This document shows positions 33,330 through 43,302 of a stretch of 64,000 bases of DNA, one piece after another. The DNA is taken from positions 38,416-102,415 of the forward strand of contig JAGBCY010000028.1 of the NCBI GenBank assembly GCA_017937765.1. Direction: 5' to 3'. Position 1 is the first letter of the stretch. Every line of letters starts with the position of its first letter. The notes beneath the pieces were generated by a model. It did no database searches. It was not told where the DNA came from and worked only from the letters and a program-made list of their open reading frames with translations. The position numbers and the translations under genes were made by a program. The DNA is from Alistipes sp. Its GTDB lineage: Bacteria; Bacteroidota; Bacteroidia; Bacteroidales; Rikenellaceae.

Positions 33330-36300
33330 GAGAACGGATATAAAGAAAGTAATGGTTATCGGCTCAGGCCCTATCGTCATTGGCCAGGCTGCCGAGTTTG
33401 ACTATGCAGGTACGCAGGCTTGTCTTGCACTTAAGGAGGAGGGCTATCAGGTTATCCTCGTTAACTCCAACCCTGCAACAATTATGACCGATACACATAT
33501 TGCCGACAAGGTATATATGGAGCCTCTCACGCTGGAGTACGTGGCAAAGATCATCCGCTATGAGCGTCCCGACGCTATCGTTCCGGGCCTTGGTGGTCAG
33601 ACAGGTCTTAACCTCGCCGTGCAGCTCGCCAAGAAGGGTATCCTCGAGGAGTGCGGCGTGGAGATTCTCGGTACGTCGTTCACATCTATCGAGGAGGCAG
33701 AGGATAGAGAGCTCTTCAAGGAGCTATGCATGCGTATCGGCGAGCCCGTTATCCCCTCGCGTATCACTAACTCAATCGAGGAGGGTGTGGCTGCTGCCGA
33801 GGAGATCGGCTACCCCGTAGTTCTGCGTCCCGCCTTCACACTCGGAGGTACGGGCGGTGGCTTTGCCGACAACGAGGAGGAGTTGCGCGACGTTATGCGT
33901 AACGCCCTCGCCCTCTCGCCTATCCATCAGGTACTCGTCGAGAAGAGTATCAAGGGCTATAAGGAGATCGAGTTCGAGGTTATGCGCGATAAAAACGATA
34001 CGGCGTTGGCCATCTGCTCGATGGAGAATGTCGACCCCGTAGGTATCCACACGGGTGACTCTATCGTTGTGGCACCGAGCCAGACCCTCGCACACAAGGA
34101 GTACTCTATGTTGCGCTCAAGCGCATTGAAGCTCATCCGTGCCCTAAAGATTGAGGGTGGTTGCAACGTGCAGTTCGCTCTCGACCCCTTGTCGTTCAAC
34201 TACTACATCATCGAGGTTAACCCCCGCGTCAGCCGCTCATCGGCCCTCGCTTCGAAGGCGAGTGGCTACCCCATTGCCCGCGTTACGGCAAAGGTTGCTG
34301 TGGGTATGACACTCGACGAGATACGCATTGCCAACACACCTGCGAGCTTCGAGCCCTCGTTGGACTACATCGTCACGAAGGTAGCACGCTTCCCGTTCGA
34401 TAAGTTCAGCGACGCATCGAACGAGCTCGGCACACAGATGAAGGCTACGGGCGAGGTAATGTCCGTAGGTCGCACCTTCGAGGAGGGTCTGTTGAAGGCC
34501 GTTCGCTCGTTGGAGACTGGCGTATGTCACGTGTACCACAAGAAGTTCGACAATATGTCGGTGGAGGGTATCCTCGCCTATATCCGCAAGGGTACCGACG
34601 ATCGCATCTACGCCATCGCCGAGCTTATCCGTCGCGGTGTCGATCTGTTGCACGTCTATGATAACACGAAGATCGACCTCTTCTTCCTCGAGAAGCTCAA
34701 GAATATCGTCGAGATGGAGCACGTCGTAGCAGAGGGTGTTCGCAATGCCGAAGTGTTGTACGACGCTAAGCGTATGGGCTTCAGCGATAAGTACATCGCC
34801 AAGCTCTGGGGTATGACCGAGAGCGAGGTGTTCCTCTTCCGCAAGGAGAACAACATCTTCCCCGTATATAAGATGATCGACACGTGCGCTGCGGAGTTTG
34901 ACTCAAAGGTGCCCTATCTCTACTCTACGTACGAGGAGGAGAACGAGTCTATCGTTACGAATAACAAGAAGATCGTGGTACTCGGCTCGGGTCCCATCCG
35001 TATCGGTCAGGGTGTTGAGTTCGACTACTCTACCGTGCACGCCATCTGGGCTATCCGTGAGGCTGGCTACGAGGCCATCATCATCAACAATAACCCCGAA
35101 ACCGTATCTACGGACTACTCTATCAGCGACAAGCTCTACTTCGAGCCACTCACGGTGGAGGATGTTATGAACGTCATCGAGCTCGAGAAGCCCACGGGTG
35201 TCGTTGTATCGCTCGGTGGTCAGACAGCCATCAACCTTGCCAAGCCGTTGGCCGACCTCGGTGTCGAGATTATCGGTACGGGTATCGAGGCTATCAACAA
35301 CGCTGAGGATAGAAAGTGCTTCGAGGCTATTATGCGCCGCGTAGGCATTCCGCAGCCCGAGGCTGAGGCTATAACCGATATCGAGCGTGGCGTGGCTGCG
35401 GCTAACCGTATCGGCTACCCCGTGCTGGTACGTCCGAGCTACGTGCTTGGTGGTCGCGCAATGCAGATCGTATCGAACGAGGAGGCTCTGCGCCACTACC
35501 TCAAGACCGCCGTGGAGCTCAACGAGGATCAGCCCGTGTTAGTTGATAAGTATATTATGGGTAAGGAGTTAGAGGTCGATGCCATCTGCGATGGTGAGGA
35601 TGTATTCATCCCCGGCATTATGGAGCACGTCGAGCGCACGGGTATCCACTCGGGCGACTCTATCAGCGTCTACCCCACTTTCAGCGTGAGCCAGAAGGTT
35701 AAGGATACGATCATTGACTACACCATCCGTCTCGGTAAGGAGATCGGCATCATCGGTCTCTACAACATCCAGTTCATCGCCGACGATAAGGATATGGTCT
35801 ACGTCATCGAGGTTAACCCGCGCTCGTCGCGTACCGTTCCCTTCCTCTCGAAGGCCACGGGTATGCCTATGCCCAAGATCGCTACTAACGTTATGTTGGG
35901 TAAGTCGCTCAAGGCTCAGGGCGTGGATAAGGTTATCGCCGAGGAGAAGAAACGTTGGTACGTCAAGACTCCTGCATTCTCCTTCGCCAAGATTCGCGGC
36001 GTCGACTCATACCTCTCGCCCGAGATGAAGTCTACGGGTGAGGCTATCGGCTACGACACGTCGCTTCGCCGTGCACTCTACAAGTCGCTGCAATCGTCGG
36101 GTATGACCATTGCCAACTACGGCACCATCTTCGTATCTATCGCCGATGCCGACAAGCCACGTGCTCTGCCGCTCATCCGCCGCTTCTACGAGCTCGGCTT
36201 CAACATCGAGGCCACGGGCGGCACGGCTAAGTACTTGCGCGAGAACGGCATCCGCACTCGTATGCTCAAGAAGCTCAGCGAGGGCTCTACCGAGATCTTC

Positions 36301-36504
36301 GAATCGATACGTAAGGGTCACGTAAACTATGTTATTAACACCATCGATATCAACCAGCACAGCGCACGTCTCGACGGCTACGACATCCGCCGCTGCGCCG
36401 TGGAGAACAACGTAACGATCTTCACCGCACTTGAGACCGTGAGCGTTCTGCTCGATGTATTGGAGGAGATCACGCTGGGCGTATCGACAATTGATGCTGA
36501 ATAA
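33322..36504 (+). CDS. carB: Carbamoyl-phosphate synthase large subunit
   Basis: The 1060-residue subunit makes carbamoyl phosphate from bicarbonate, ammonia and two ATP. It shows the duplicated ATP-grasp layout: first half from [20 protein letters not shown] with [10 protein letters not shown]; second half from [19 protein letters not shown] with [13 protein letters not shown]-terminal MGS-like allosteric domain contains [15 protein letters not shown]. Both synthetase sites look complete ([16 protein letters not shown] and [16 protein letters not shown]). It is coupled to carA (8-base overlap) and to pyrK (TAATG overlap). Its partner CarA appears glutaminase-dead. Confidence 0.97.
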   Translation: MPKRTDIKKVMVIGSGPIVIGQAAEFDYAGTQACLALKEEGYQVILVNSNPATIMTDTHIADKVYMEPLTLEYVAKIIRYERPDAIVPGLGGQTGLNLAVQLAKKGILEECGVEILGTSFTSIEEAEDRELFKELCMRIGEPVIPSRITNSIEEGVAAAEEIGYPVVLRPAFTLGGTGGGFADNEEELRDVMRNALALSPIHQVLVEKSIKGYKEIEFEVMRDKNDTALAICSMENVDPVGIHTGDSIVVAPSQTLAHKEYSMLRSSALKLIRALKIEGGCNVQFALDPLSFNYYIIEVNPRVSRSSALASKASGYPIARVTAKVAVGMTLDEIRIANTPASFEPSLDYIVTKVARFPFDKFSDASNELGTQMKATGEVMSVGRTFEEGLLKAVRSLETGVCHVYHKKFDNMSVEGILAYIRKGTDDRIYAIAELIRRGVDLLHVYDNTKIDLFFLEKLKNIVEMEHVVAEGVRNAEVLYDAKRMGFSDKYIAKLWGMTESEVFLFRKENNIFPVYKMIDTCAAEFDSKVPYLYSTYEEENESIVTNNKKIVVLGSGPIRIGQGVEFDYSTVHAIWAIREAGYEAIIINNNPETVSTDYSISDKLYFEPLTVEDVMNVIELEKPTGVVVSLGGQTAINLAKPLADLGVEIIGTGIEAINNAEDRKCFEAIMRRVGIPQPEAEAITDIERGVAAANRIGYPVLVRPSYVLGGRAMQIVSNEEALRHYLKTAVELNEDQPVLVDKYIMGKELEVDAICDGEDVFIPGIMEHVERTGIHSGDSISVYPTFSVSQKVKDTIIDYTIRLGKEIGIIGLYNIQFIADDKDMVYVIEVNPRSSRTVPFLSKATGMPMPKIATNVMLGKSLKAQGVDKVIAEEKKRWYVKTPAFSFAKIRGVDSYLSPEMKSTGEAIGYDTSLRRALYKSLQSSGMTIANYGTIFVSIADADKPRALPLIRRFYELGFNIEATGGTAKYLRENGIRTRMLKKLSEGSTEIFESIRKGHVNYVINTIDINQHSARLDGYDIRRCAVENNVTIFTALETVSVLLDVLEEITLGVSTIDAE

Positions 36505-37244
36505 TGTACAAGAAGGGAATATACACAGTTCTTAGTAACGAGCCTCTAACACCTGCGGTTTACCGTATGGTGTTGGAGGGCGATACTCAGTACATCACAC
36601 GCTCGGGACAGTTCATCAACATCGAGCTTGAGGGTAAGTTCCTTCGCCGCCCTATCTCGGTGGCAGACTACGATGCAACGACCATAACTATTATATATAA
36701 GGTAGTTGGTCGCGGTACGGAACAGATGCGCGAGATGAAAGCTGGCAAGCAGCTCGATATCCTCACTGGCCTCGGTAACGGTTTCTCGACCGATAATGAC
36801 GCTAAGCGTCCACTGCTTGTAGGTGGTGGCGTAGGTGTACCTCCGATGTATAACCTCTGCAAGCGACTCTTGGCCGAGGGCAAGCATCCGACGGTGGTCG
36901 TAGGCTTTAACACGCGCGAGGAGGTATTCTACACCGAGGAGTTCAAGGCTTTGGGCGTGGATGTATATTGCTCGACGGCCGATGGTTCTATGGGCACCAA
37001 GGGCTTCGTTACGGATGCAATCCGCGAGGAGGGCATCGAGTTCGACTACCTCTATACCTGTGGTCCGCTTCCTATGCTCAAGGCTCTGTACGACGCCACG
37101 GAGGTGGAAGCAGAGTTCAGCTTCGAGGAGCGTATGGGCTGCGGCTTTGGCGGCTGTATGGGCTGCACGTGCAAGACGAAGTACGGATACAAGCGTATTT
37201 GCAAGGAGGGTCCCGTTCTTAAACGCGATGAGATTATATGGTAA
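36504..37244 (+). CDS. pyrK: Dihydroorotate dehydrogenase electron transfer subunit
   Basis: PyrK passes electrons from PyrD to NAD+ through FAD and a 2Fe-2S cluster. The 246-residue protein has an FAD domain (GKFLRRPISVADYD), the NAD-binding LLVGGGVGVPPMYNLCKRLL near residue 110, and the cluster cysteines in CGFGGCMGCTCKTKYGYKRIC near the end. It overlaps carB by one base and pyrD by seven. With pyrD it defines the class 1B, NAD-linked enzyme, which fits an anaerobe. Confidence 0.95.
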   Translation: MYKKGIYTVLSNEPLTPAVYRMVLEGDTQYITRSGQFINIELEGKFLRRPISVADYDATTITIIYKVVGRGTEQMREMKAGKQLDILTGLGNGFSTDNDAKRPLLVGGGVGVPPMYNLCKRLLAEGKHPTVVVGFNTREEVFYTEEFKALGVDVYCSTADGSMGTKGFVTDAIREEGIEFDYLYTCGPLPMLKALYDATEVEAEFSFEERMGCGFGGCMGCTCKTKYGYKRICKEGPVLKRDEIIW

Positions 37245-38158
37245 AGCACTATGACACAACGGTTGAGCTTTCGGGAGTAAAGCTCGACAACCCCATAATT
37301 CCCGCATCGGGAACCTTTGGCTTTGGCCGCGAGTTTGCGGAGTTCTACAACCTCGACTGCCTCGGTGCTATATCTATCAAGGGCACCACACGCGATGCTC
37401 GCTTCGGTAACCCCACGCCACGCATTGCGGAGTGTACCGCAGGCCTTATCAACTCGGTGGGTCTGCAGAACCCCGGAATCGACAAGGTCATCGCCGAGGA
37501 GTTACCTGCCTTACGCCAGATATTCCACAAGCCTATCGTCGCTAATATCAGCGGCTTCTCGCTCGATGAGTATGAGGAGTGCTGTGCGAAGATTGATAAG
37601 GAGGAGCAGGTGGAGATCATCGAGGTGAACGTCTCGTGCCCCAACGTGCACAACGGCGGTATGAGTTTCGGCACGCAGCCCGAGGCTGCCGCTGAGGTAA
37701 CACGCCGTGTGAAGGCCGTGACGAAGAAGCCCGTATATATCAAGCTCAGCCCCAACGTTACGGATATCGTGGCTATCGCTCGCGCCTGCGAGGAGGCTGG
37801 TGCCGATGGTATATGCTTGATCAACACGCTGCTTGGTATGCGTATCGACACTATGCGTCGCCGTCCCGTTATCGCAAATAAGATGGGTGGTTTCTCGGGC
37901 GACGCTATCTTCCCCGTTGCAGTGCGTATGGTCTATCAGGTAGCCAATGCCTGCAAGATTCCCGTTATGGGCTGCGGTGGCGTGAGCTCAGCATCGGACG
38001 TTATCGAGATGATGATGGCGGGTGCTACTGCCGTGCAGGTGGGTGCCGCCAACCTTAAGAACCCCTATGCCGCAAAGGAGATCGTCGAGGCCCTGCCTCG
38101 GGAGATGGAGCGTCTCGGCATCGAGCGTCTCAGCGACATCATCGGCATTGTTAAGTAG
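37238..38158 (+). CDS. pyrD: Dihydroorotate dehydrogenase, class 1B catalytic subunit
   Basis: The 306-residue FMN-containing TIM barrel oxidises dihydroorotate to orotate. It contains NPIIPASGTFGFGREF at the N-terminus, the catalytic Cys in VNVSCPNVHNGG near residue 130, and KLSPNVTDI. The FMN phosphate site is GCGGVSSASDVIEMMMAGA near residue 247. The Cys base and the adjacent pyrK make it class 1B. It is cytoplasmic and soluble. Confidence 0.96.
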   Translation: MVKHYDTTVELSGVKLDNPIIPASGTFGFGREFAEFYNLDCLGAISIKGTTRDARFGNPTPRIAECTAGLINSVGLQNPGIDKVIAEELPALRQIFHKPIVANISGFSLDEYEECCAKIDKEEQVEIIEVNVSCPNVHNGGMSFGTQPEAAAEVTRRVKAVTKKPVYIKLSPNVTDIVAIARACEEAGADGICLINTLLGMRIDTMRRRPVIANKMGGFSGDAIFPVAVRMVYQVANACKIPVMGCGGVSSASDVIEMMMAGATAVQVGAANLKNPYAAKEIVEALPREMERLGIERLSDIIGIVK

Positions 38159-38185
38159 AATATAATAATTTAAACACAAGATATT

Positions 38186-38887
38186 ATGAGTAAGCGCGAT
38201 GTAATTATTGCTTGCGACTTTAGCAGCAAGGAGCAGACCTTGAACTTCCTCGATAAGTTCACCGGCCGTAAGCCCTTTGTTAAGATTGGTATGGAGCTCT
38301 TCTATGCCGAGGGTCCCGAGATTGTACGTACGATCAAGGCTCGTGGCCACCGTATCTTCCTTGACCTCAAGCTCCACGACATTCCCAACACCGTGAAGAA
38401 GGCGATGTCGGTACTACGTAACCTCGACGTCGATATGACCAACGTTCACGCAGCGGGTACTATGGATATGATGAAGGCTGCAATCGAGGGCCTCACACGC
38501 GAGGATGGCACACGCCCCTTGCTTATAGCCGTTACGCAGCTCACCTCTACATCGGAGGAGCGTATGCAGAAGGAGTTACTCATCGGTGCCTCGATCAACG
38601 ACACCATTGTTAAGTATGCCGAGAATGCTAAGGCTGCCGGCTTGGATGGTGTTGTGTGCTCGCCACTGGAGGCAGCTATGGTAAAGGATGCGTGCGGCAA
38701 GGAGTTTATGACCGTAACGCCGGGTGTTCGCTTCGCGGATGGCGATGTTGGCGATCAGGTGCGTGTGACTACGCCCGAGCGAGCTAAGGAGATTGGCTCT
38801 GACTTCATTGTCGTTGGTCGTCCTATCACTGCGGCCGATGATCCCGTAGCTGCATATGAGCGTTGTATGCGCGAGTTTGCCGAATAA
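38186..38887 (+). CDS. pyrF: Orotidine 5'-phosphate decarboxylase
   Basis: PyrF makes UMP from OMP. The 233-residue barrel begins [20 protein letters not shown]. It contains [10 protein letters not shown] and the catalytic Asp-x-Lys-x-x-Asp in [13 protein letters not shown] near residue 55. The phosphate site is TPGVRF and [12 protein letters not shown]. This is the short, common bacterial type. Starts 28 bases after pyrD. Confidence 0.96.
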   Translation: MSKRDVIIACDFSSKEQTLNFLDKFTGRKPFVKIGMELFYAEGPEIVRTIKARGHRIFLDLKLHDIPNTVKKAMSVLRNLDVDMTNVHAAGTMDMMKAAIEGLTREDGTRPLLIAVTQLTSTSEERMQKELLIGASINDTIVKYAENAKAAGLDGVVCSPLEAAMVKDACGKEFMTVTPGVRFADGDVGDQVRVTTPERAKEIGSDFIVVGRPITAADDPVAAYERCMREFAE

Positions 38888-38915
38888 TTATTAACCAACT
38901 AAAACATAGAATATT

Positions 38916-39545
38916 ATGGAAAAGAAGATAGCAAAAGACCTTTTGTCAATTGGCGCAGTATTCCTTCGCCCCGAGCAGCCCTTCACTTGGGCAAGTGGCA
39001 TCAAGAGCCCCATCTATTGCGACAACCGCCTTACGCTCACAGCTCCCGAGGTGCGTAACCACGTGGAGGAGGGCCTCGCAGAGCTTATCCGCAACCACTA
39101 CCCCGACGTGGAGGTTTTGATGGGTACATCTACCGCAGGTATCGCTCACGCTGCCATCACCGCAACAATCCTCGACCTGCCTATGGGTTACGTACGCTCA
39201 GGCTCGAAGGACCACGGCCGCGGCAACCAGATCGAGGGTAAGTTAGAGAAGGGACAGAAGGTTGTCGTTGTAGAGGACCTTATCTCTACTGCAGGTAGCT
39301 GCATCGAGGTTGTCGAGGCATTGCGAGCTGCTGGTGCCGACGTTTTGGGTATCGTGAGCATCTTTACTTACGGTATGCAGAAGGGCTTGGACCGCTTGGC
39401 AGCTGCCGAGGCTAAGAACTACTCACTCTCGAACCTCGACGCTCTGGTAGAGGTTGCAGCCGAGGAGGGATACATCAAGGCCGAGGACAAGGAGCGCATC
39501 CTTAAGTTCAGAAACAACCCCTCGGACGAGAGCTGGATTAAGTAA
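38916..39545 (+). CDS. pyrE: Orotate phosphoribosyltransferase
   Basis: PyrE joins orotate and PRPP to give OMP. The 209-residue protein shows [16 protein letters not shown] at the N-terminus, the flexible catalytic loop [17 protein letters not shown] near residue 90, and the PRPP motif [13 protein letters not shown] near residue 117. It lies between pyrF (28-base gap) and pyrB (23-base gap). Confidence 0.96.
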   Translation: MEKKIAKDLLSIGAVFLRPEQPFTWASGIKSPIYCDNRLTLTAPEVRNHVEEGLAELIRNHYPDVEVLMGTSTAGIAHAAITATILDLPMGYVRSGSKDHGRGNQIEGKLEKGQKVVVVEDLISTAGSCIEVVEALRAAGADVLGIVSIFTYGMQKGLDRLAAAEAKNYSLSNLDALVEVAAEEGYIKAEDKERILKFRNNPSDESWIK

Positions 39546-39568
39546 TTATTAGAAATAGGTATAGAGAG

Positions 39569-40636
39569 ATGAAGCATTTGATTGACCCCACAGACCTCTC
39601 CGTAAGCGAGATTGCGGAGATCATAGCTTTAGCCGAGGATATCATAGCCAACCGCGCAAGGTATAGCGAGGTGTGCCGCGGCAAGAAGCTCGCAACGTTG
39701 TTCTACGAGCCGAGCACACGTACACGTCTCAGCTTTACATCGGCAATGATGGAGCTTGGCGGTAATGTCATTGGCTTTGCCGATGCTAAGAGTTCGTCGG
39801 TATCAAAGGGCGAGACCGTGCAGGATACCGTAAGGGTCATCAACTGCTTTGCCGACATTATCGCTATGCGCCACAAGGTCGAGGGAGCACCCCTTGCCGC
39901 AACGGAGGTGTCGCGCACGCCCATCATCAACGCTGGCGATGGCTCACACAGCCACCCCACGCAGACGATGACCGACCTGCTCACCATCAAGCGCGAGCTC
40001 GGCACGCTCAACAACCTAACAATCGGTCTTGTTGGCGACCTCAAGTATGGCCGTACGGTGCACTCGCTCATCAAGGCGATGACGCGCTACGAGAACACCA
40101 AGTTCATACTTATCTCACCTCCGGAGTTGGCTCTGCCCGACTATATCAAGCACGACGTCTGCGACCGCTATGGTGTGGAGTACCGCGAGTCGGCTGATAT
40201 CGAGAGCGTCATCGGCGACGTTGATGTTCTATATATGACCCGCGTGCAGCAAGAGCGTTTCACCGATTTGGAGGAGTACGAGCGCGTGAAGGATTGCTTC
40301 GTTCTGGATGCCGCCAAGATGCGCGGAGCTAAGGAGCGTATGGCCGTGCTACACCCGCTACCACGCGTCAACGAGATTGCGATTGACGTGGATGCCGACC
40401 CACGTGCGGCATACTTCCGCCAGGTGGAAAATGGCAAGTTTGTGCGAATGGCACTTATCCTTAAGTTGCTCGAGTGGCAAGATGATGCGTCGCGCACGTT
40501 CGACCACGGCGGCGAGGCTATGGCGTGCAAGTGCCCCAACCCGCTGTGTATCTCGAACCTCGAGCCCGTGCGTCCACGCTTCGAACGAGTGGAGGATATC
40601 GTGCGCTGCGTCTACTGCGAGTGGGAAGCACGATAA
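39569..40636 (+). CDS. pyrB: Aspartate carbamoyltransferase with a C-terminal PyrI-type zinc tail
   Basis: PyrB condenses carbamoyl phosphate and aspartate. Residues 1 to about 310 form the catalytic chain: [54 protein letters not shown]. The last 38 residues form an appended zinc ribbon: [13 protein letters not shown], then Cys-x2-Cys at 347 and 350. It closely resembles the zinc domain of the regulatory subunit PyrI, with ligands C322, C327, C347 and C350. The nucleotide-binding half of PyrI is absent and no pyrI gene follows. The tail may stabilise trimers without allosteric control. Last gene of the operon. Confidence 0.95.
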   Translation: MKHLIDPTDLSVSEIAEIIALAEDIIANRARYSEVCRGKKLATLFYEPSTRTRLSFTSAMMELGGNVIGFADAKSSSVSKGETVQDTVRVINCFADIIAMRHKVEGAPLAATEVSRTPIINAGDGSHSHPTQTMTDLLTIKRELGTLNNLTIGLVGDLKYGRTVHSLIKAMTRYENTKFILISPPELALPDYIKHDVCDRYGVEYRESADIESVIGDVDVLYMTRVQQERFTDLEEYERVKDCFVLDAAKMRGAKERMAVLHPLPRVNEIAIDVDADPRAAYFRQVENGKFVRMALILKLLEWQDDASRTFDHGGEAMACKCPNPLCISNLEPVRPRFERVEDIVRCVYCEWEAR

Positions 40637-40674
40637 CAAAGTAGTAAAAACGTAGGTACGCCTACAAAACAGCG

Positions 40675-40718
40675 AATAGTAGTAACAGACATTGAGTCTG
40701 TTACTACTATTTTATTTT
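40675..40718 (+). terminator. Intrinsic terminator of the pyr operon
   Basis: A perfect 16-bp stem (40675-40690 with 40696-40711) around ATTGA is followed by TTATTTT. It is the strongest terminator in the window. Confidence 0.95.
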
Positions 40719-40881
40719 AACGTACAAATATCTGATATACAATAAATTAACAGCACCACGCAGACAACGCGCGTAACTCATTGATAATCAACACTATGAA
40801 AAACTTGTCAAAATAGCCTTTATAACACATTAATAATCAATGCGTTACAAAACGAATCTGGAAATAAAAAAGGCTCTAAAA
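40719..40881. other. AT-rich intergenic stretch before the barrel operon
   Basis: No ORF of useful length is present. Two similar segments containing TAATCAA (near 40780 and 40832) occur, plus one five-codon ATG frame that is not convincing. I see no RNA gene here. Confidence 0.5.
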
Positions 40882-40913
40882 TTTGGAAATAGCCAGCTAC
40901 GTGTGTAACTTTG
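40882..40913 (+). promoter_or_regulatory. Promoter of the barrel-protein operon
   Basis: TTTG at 40882-40885, a 20-base spacer and TAACTTTG at 40906-40913, a full match, 26 bases before the ATG. Confidence 0.85.
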
Positions 40914-40938
40914 CAAAAAGAAATCAATCAAAAAAGCT

Positions 40939-41667
40939 ATGAGATACCACCTACTTAGATTATGTAGCATCGTGCTTGTGCTCCTCGCCATAGTGGCGAC
41001 AGCCGAGGAGTCGAGCGCGCAATACAGCTACAAATTTCGCGACTCGTTAGGTACCTACGAGGTACGATTCACGCCCGCGTCAGAGAGCTCGCGATTCACA
41101 CAATCGCACACGAAACCTCTGTTACCACGCACACACGAGATACGCCTCTCGACATCGTACGGAGGAACAACGTGGTCGGGAGAGGTAGCGAACACCTTTG
41201 ATGTTGAATACTACGGCGATGCACTCACCACACCGGTATTTCGTGGTCCTTCGCACCGCTACACCCTGACCTTCGACTACGGCTACTGGGTAAACGAGTG
41301 GCTGAGTATCGGAGCAAGTGTCACCTATATGGCAGGACTGCGCAACCTATACAACAGTAGCACGCAGGCGCGCGAGCTTACCATACACGACGATAACCTG
41401 AGCATTATGCCTATCGCGCGTTTTGCGTGGTATCGTCGCGGCATAGTGCAGCTATACTCGAGCGCGGGAGTAGGCCTCGGACTTAACCTCTGGAATCGCT
41501 ACTACTACGGCCGCGAAGTGATGACGGAATTCTATTGCGCCTTCGACTTTAAGCCCTTAGGCATTGCCGTAGGACGCAAGTGGTTCGGATTCGTAGAGGT
41601 AGGCTACGGCTCACGAGGTATAGTAAACGCCGGATTTGGCGTACGTATCAACAATAAAACGAGATAG
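40939..41667 (+). CDS. Predicted outer-membrane beta-barrel protein A of a tandem pair
   Basis: The 242-residue protein has a signal peptide (MRYHLLRLCSIVLVLLAIVA). A mature part of alternating aromatic and polar residues contains many Tyr and Gly, including YTLTFDYGYWVNEWLSIGAS and VQLYSSAGVGLGLNLWNRYY. It ends VGRKWFGFVEVGYGSRG then FGVRI. The C-terminal part resembles that of the next gene, so the two are paralogues. The function is unknown; a small eight- or ten-stranded barrel is likely. It is the first gene of a three-gene operon. Confidence 0.75.
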   Translation: MRYHLLRLCSIVLVLLAIVATAEESSAQYSYKFRDSLGTYEVRFTPASESSRFTQSHTKPLLPRTHEIRLSTSYGGTTWSGEVANTFDVEYYGDALTTPVFRGPSHRYTLTFDYGYWVNEWLSIGASVTYMAGLRNLYNSSTQARELTIHDDNLSIMPIARFAWYRRGIVQLYSSAGVGLGLNLWNRYYYGREVMTEFYCAFDFKPLGIAVGRKWFGFVEVGYGSRGIVNAGFGVRINNKTR

Positions 41668-41669
41668 TT

Positions 41670-42389
41670 ATGATGGCAAAATTACGATATATTATGGTGG
41701 CAGCGGCGATACTCTGCGCAGCACCACTCTTTGCTCAGGAGGTAATTAGCGACGAGCTTATCTACGATCGTGTATCGGGCTATATGGTCGACGCCGAGAG
41801 CTACAACATAGCACCAGAGCGACCAACGAAGAATATTCAGGAGATACGCCACAGACATACCCTGCGCCTCGGCTACGGAGCACCGGGTCTATTCTCGGAG
41901 TATATGCTCGGCAACGTGGCTGTTGGATGCGACTGCGCCATATACCAGAACTACCCGAACACCATCGAGCTTATGCGTCATAGCACAAGCCCGATGCGTC
42001 AGCTCTCGACACTTAGCCTGCAATATGCCTACTGCATAAAGCCCGGCTTTTGGCTCGGAGCGAAGGGTGCGTTTGCGGGCGTGTGGCAGTATGAGTATGA
42101 CACCATCACAGGAGAGAGGCTCTACGAGAACAACATCTACAACGTGGCGGCTATGCTCGATGCTCAGATCGCGTGGCTGCGTCGCGACATCGTGGAGATG
42201 TATTCATCGCTAAGCGTGGGACTTATGGCTCATATCGAGCGTGCAAACGGTGGCCTAATACCGATGTTTGATGCTGTCTTTGTAGGCCTCAGCGTCGGCC
42301 GTAAGGTATATGGCTACGTGGAGATTGGCGCGGGCATAGGCGGTTCTGTGCGTGGTGGTATAGGCATAAGGTTTAATTCTAACAAGTAG
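41670..42389 (+). CDS. Predicted outer-membrane beta-barrel protein B of a tandem pair
   Basis: The 239-residue protein has a signal peptide (MMAKLRYIMVAAAILCAAPLFA) and a barrel-like mature part with RHTLRLGYGAPGLFSEYMLG and VEMYSSLSVGLMAHI. It ends VGRKVYGYVEIGAGIGG and GIGIRF, parallel to the preceding protein. It starts two bases after that gene, so they are co-transcribed and probably work together. An alternative start is the second Met. Confidence 0.75.
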   Translation: MMAKLRYIMVAAAILCAAPLFAQEVISDELIYDRVSGYMVDAESYNIAPERPTKNIQEIRHRHTLRLGYGAPGLFSEYMLGNVAVGCDCAIYQNYPNTIELMRHSTSPMRQLSTLSLQYAYCIKPGFWLGAKGAFAGVWQYEYDTITGERLYENNIYNVAAMLDAQIAWLRRDIVEMYSSLSVGLMAHIERANGGLIPMFDAVFVGLSVGRKVYGYVEIGAGIGGSVRGGIGIRFNSNK

Positions 42390-42395
42390 AAGATT

Positions 42396-43139
42396 ATGAG
42401 AAGAACGATAATACTTTGCATCGCAGCAATCGTTGCGCTCAGCGCGTGCACGGTCAACGAGGGCGAAAAACATAGCCCTATTCAGATAGGTCGCGGCATA
42501 GCCACGTGGACACAGGAGCACATACGATACATCAACCATAGCCTCTATCAGATAAGCGTCGTCGACCACTACCTCGCCACCGACCCCGCGTTACGTGAGG
42601 AGGAGATGGGCAACGACATCAAGAATCTTGTCATCGAGCGCGACGAGGCAACGGGCGTGATTCGAGTAGGCAGTAGCTATGACGATGGTGCCACCGTCTA
42701 TTACTCTATGACCATCGCCACGGACGGGCGACTACTCTCGGAGGGTGGCACGTGGAACGTCAATAATAATCAGTACGTAGTTGCAACCAATAGCGATGGT
42801 ATGACAGCCACGATTACTAACGACTATAAAGCAGACCTTCCCACGAAGGTACGTGCAAAGCTCACGTTCGAAGAGTTTGGCTACGAGCCAAACAAGGGTG
42901 CGAGATTTACGTATAACGGAGCGATAAATATTGAGGAGCAAGCGACCTATAAGCATACGTTAGCGATAGATATCATCGAAAGCATCGAGTACAAAGGACG
43001 TAGGATTGCCGCTGGTGAACTCGACGTGGACTATAACTACTCGGCAAATGGCCATATCGACGAGGTTTATATGACCTACGATGACAGTGGCGAGATTAAG
43101 GTTGACTTCCTCGGAGAGAGCTGCACGGTGCATCAGTAG
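42396..43139 (+). CDS. Lipoprotein of unknown function, third gene of the barrel operon
   Basis: The 247-residue protein has a lipoprotein signal (MRRTIILCIAAIVALSAC) and a mature part predicted to be mainly beta strands, with repeated short YNGAINIEE / YNYSANGHIDEVY-like segments. No family is recognised. The six-base gap to the upstream barrel gene suggests it is the lipid-anchored partner of the pair, perhaps exposed on the surface. No terminator is obvious behind it. Confidence 0.72.
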   Translation: MRRTIILCIAAIVALSACTVNEGEKHSPIQIGRGIATWTQEHIRYINHSLYQISVVDHYLATDPALREEEMGNDIKNLVIERDEATGVIRVGSSYDDGATVYYSMTIATDGRLLSEGGTWNVNNNQYVVATNSDGMTATITNDYKADLPTKVRAKLTFEEFGYEPNKGARFTYNGAINIEEQATYKHTLAIDIIESIEYKGRRIAAGELDVDYNYSANGHIDEVYMTYDDSGEIKVDFLGESCTVHQ

Positions 43140-43236
43140 CCTAAAACAGCCATCAATGAATAGATGGTGTGAAATACTCAAATTTATGCAATATGCAACT
43201 ATTTATATGCTGAAGCACAAGATTGTTACCCCAAAA

Positions 43237-43266
43237 TTTGCGGGGGGGGGAATTTTCATATCTTTG
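43237..43266 (+). promoter_or_regulatory. Promoter with a G9 tract in its spacer, candidate phase-variable switch
   Basis: TTTG at 43237-43240 and TATCTTTG at 43259-43266 are separated by 18 bases, of which 43242-43250 are nine consecutive G. Other promoters in the window have 19-21-base spacers. Gain or loss of one or two G by slippage would move the spacing in or out of the optimum. The next gene encodes an outer-membrane protein. Confidence 0.8.
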
Positions 43267-43302
43267 TACTCCGAAAGATATTAACCAAAATTTAGGAATT
43301 TT

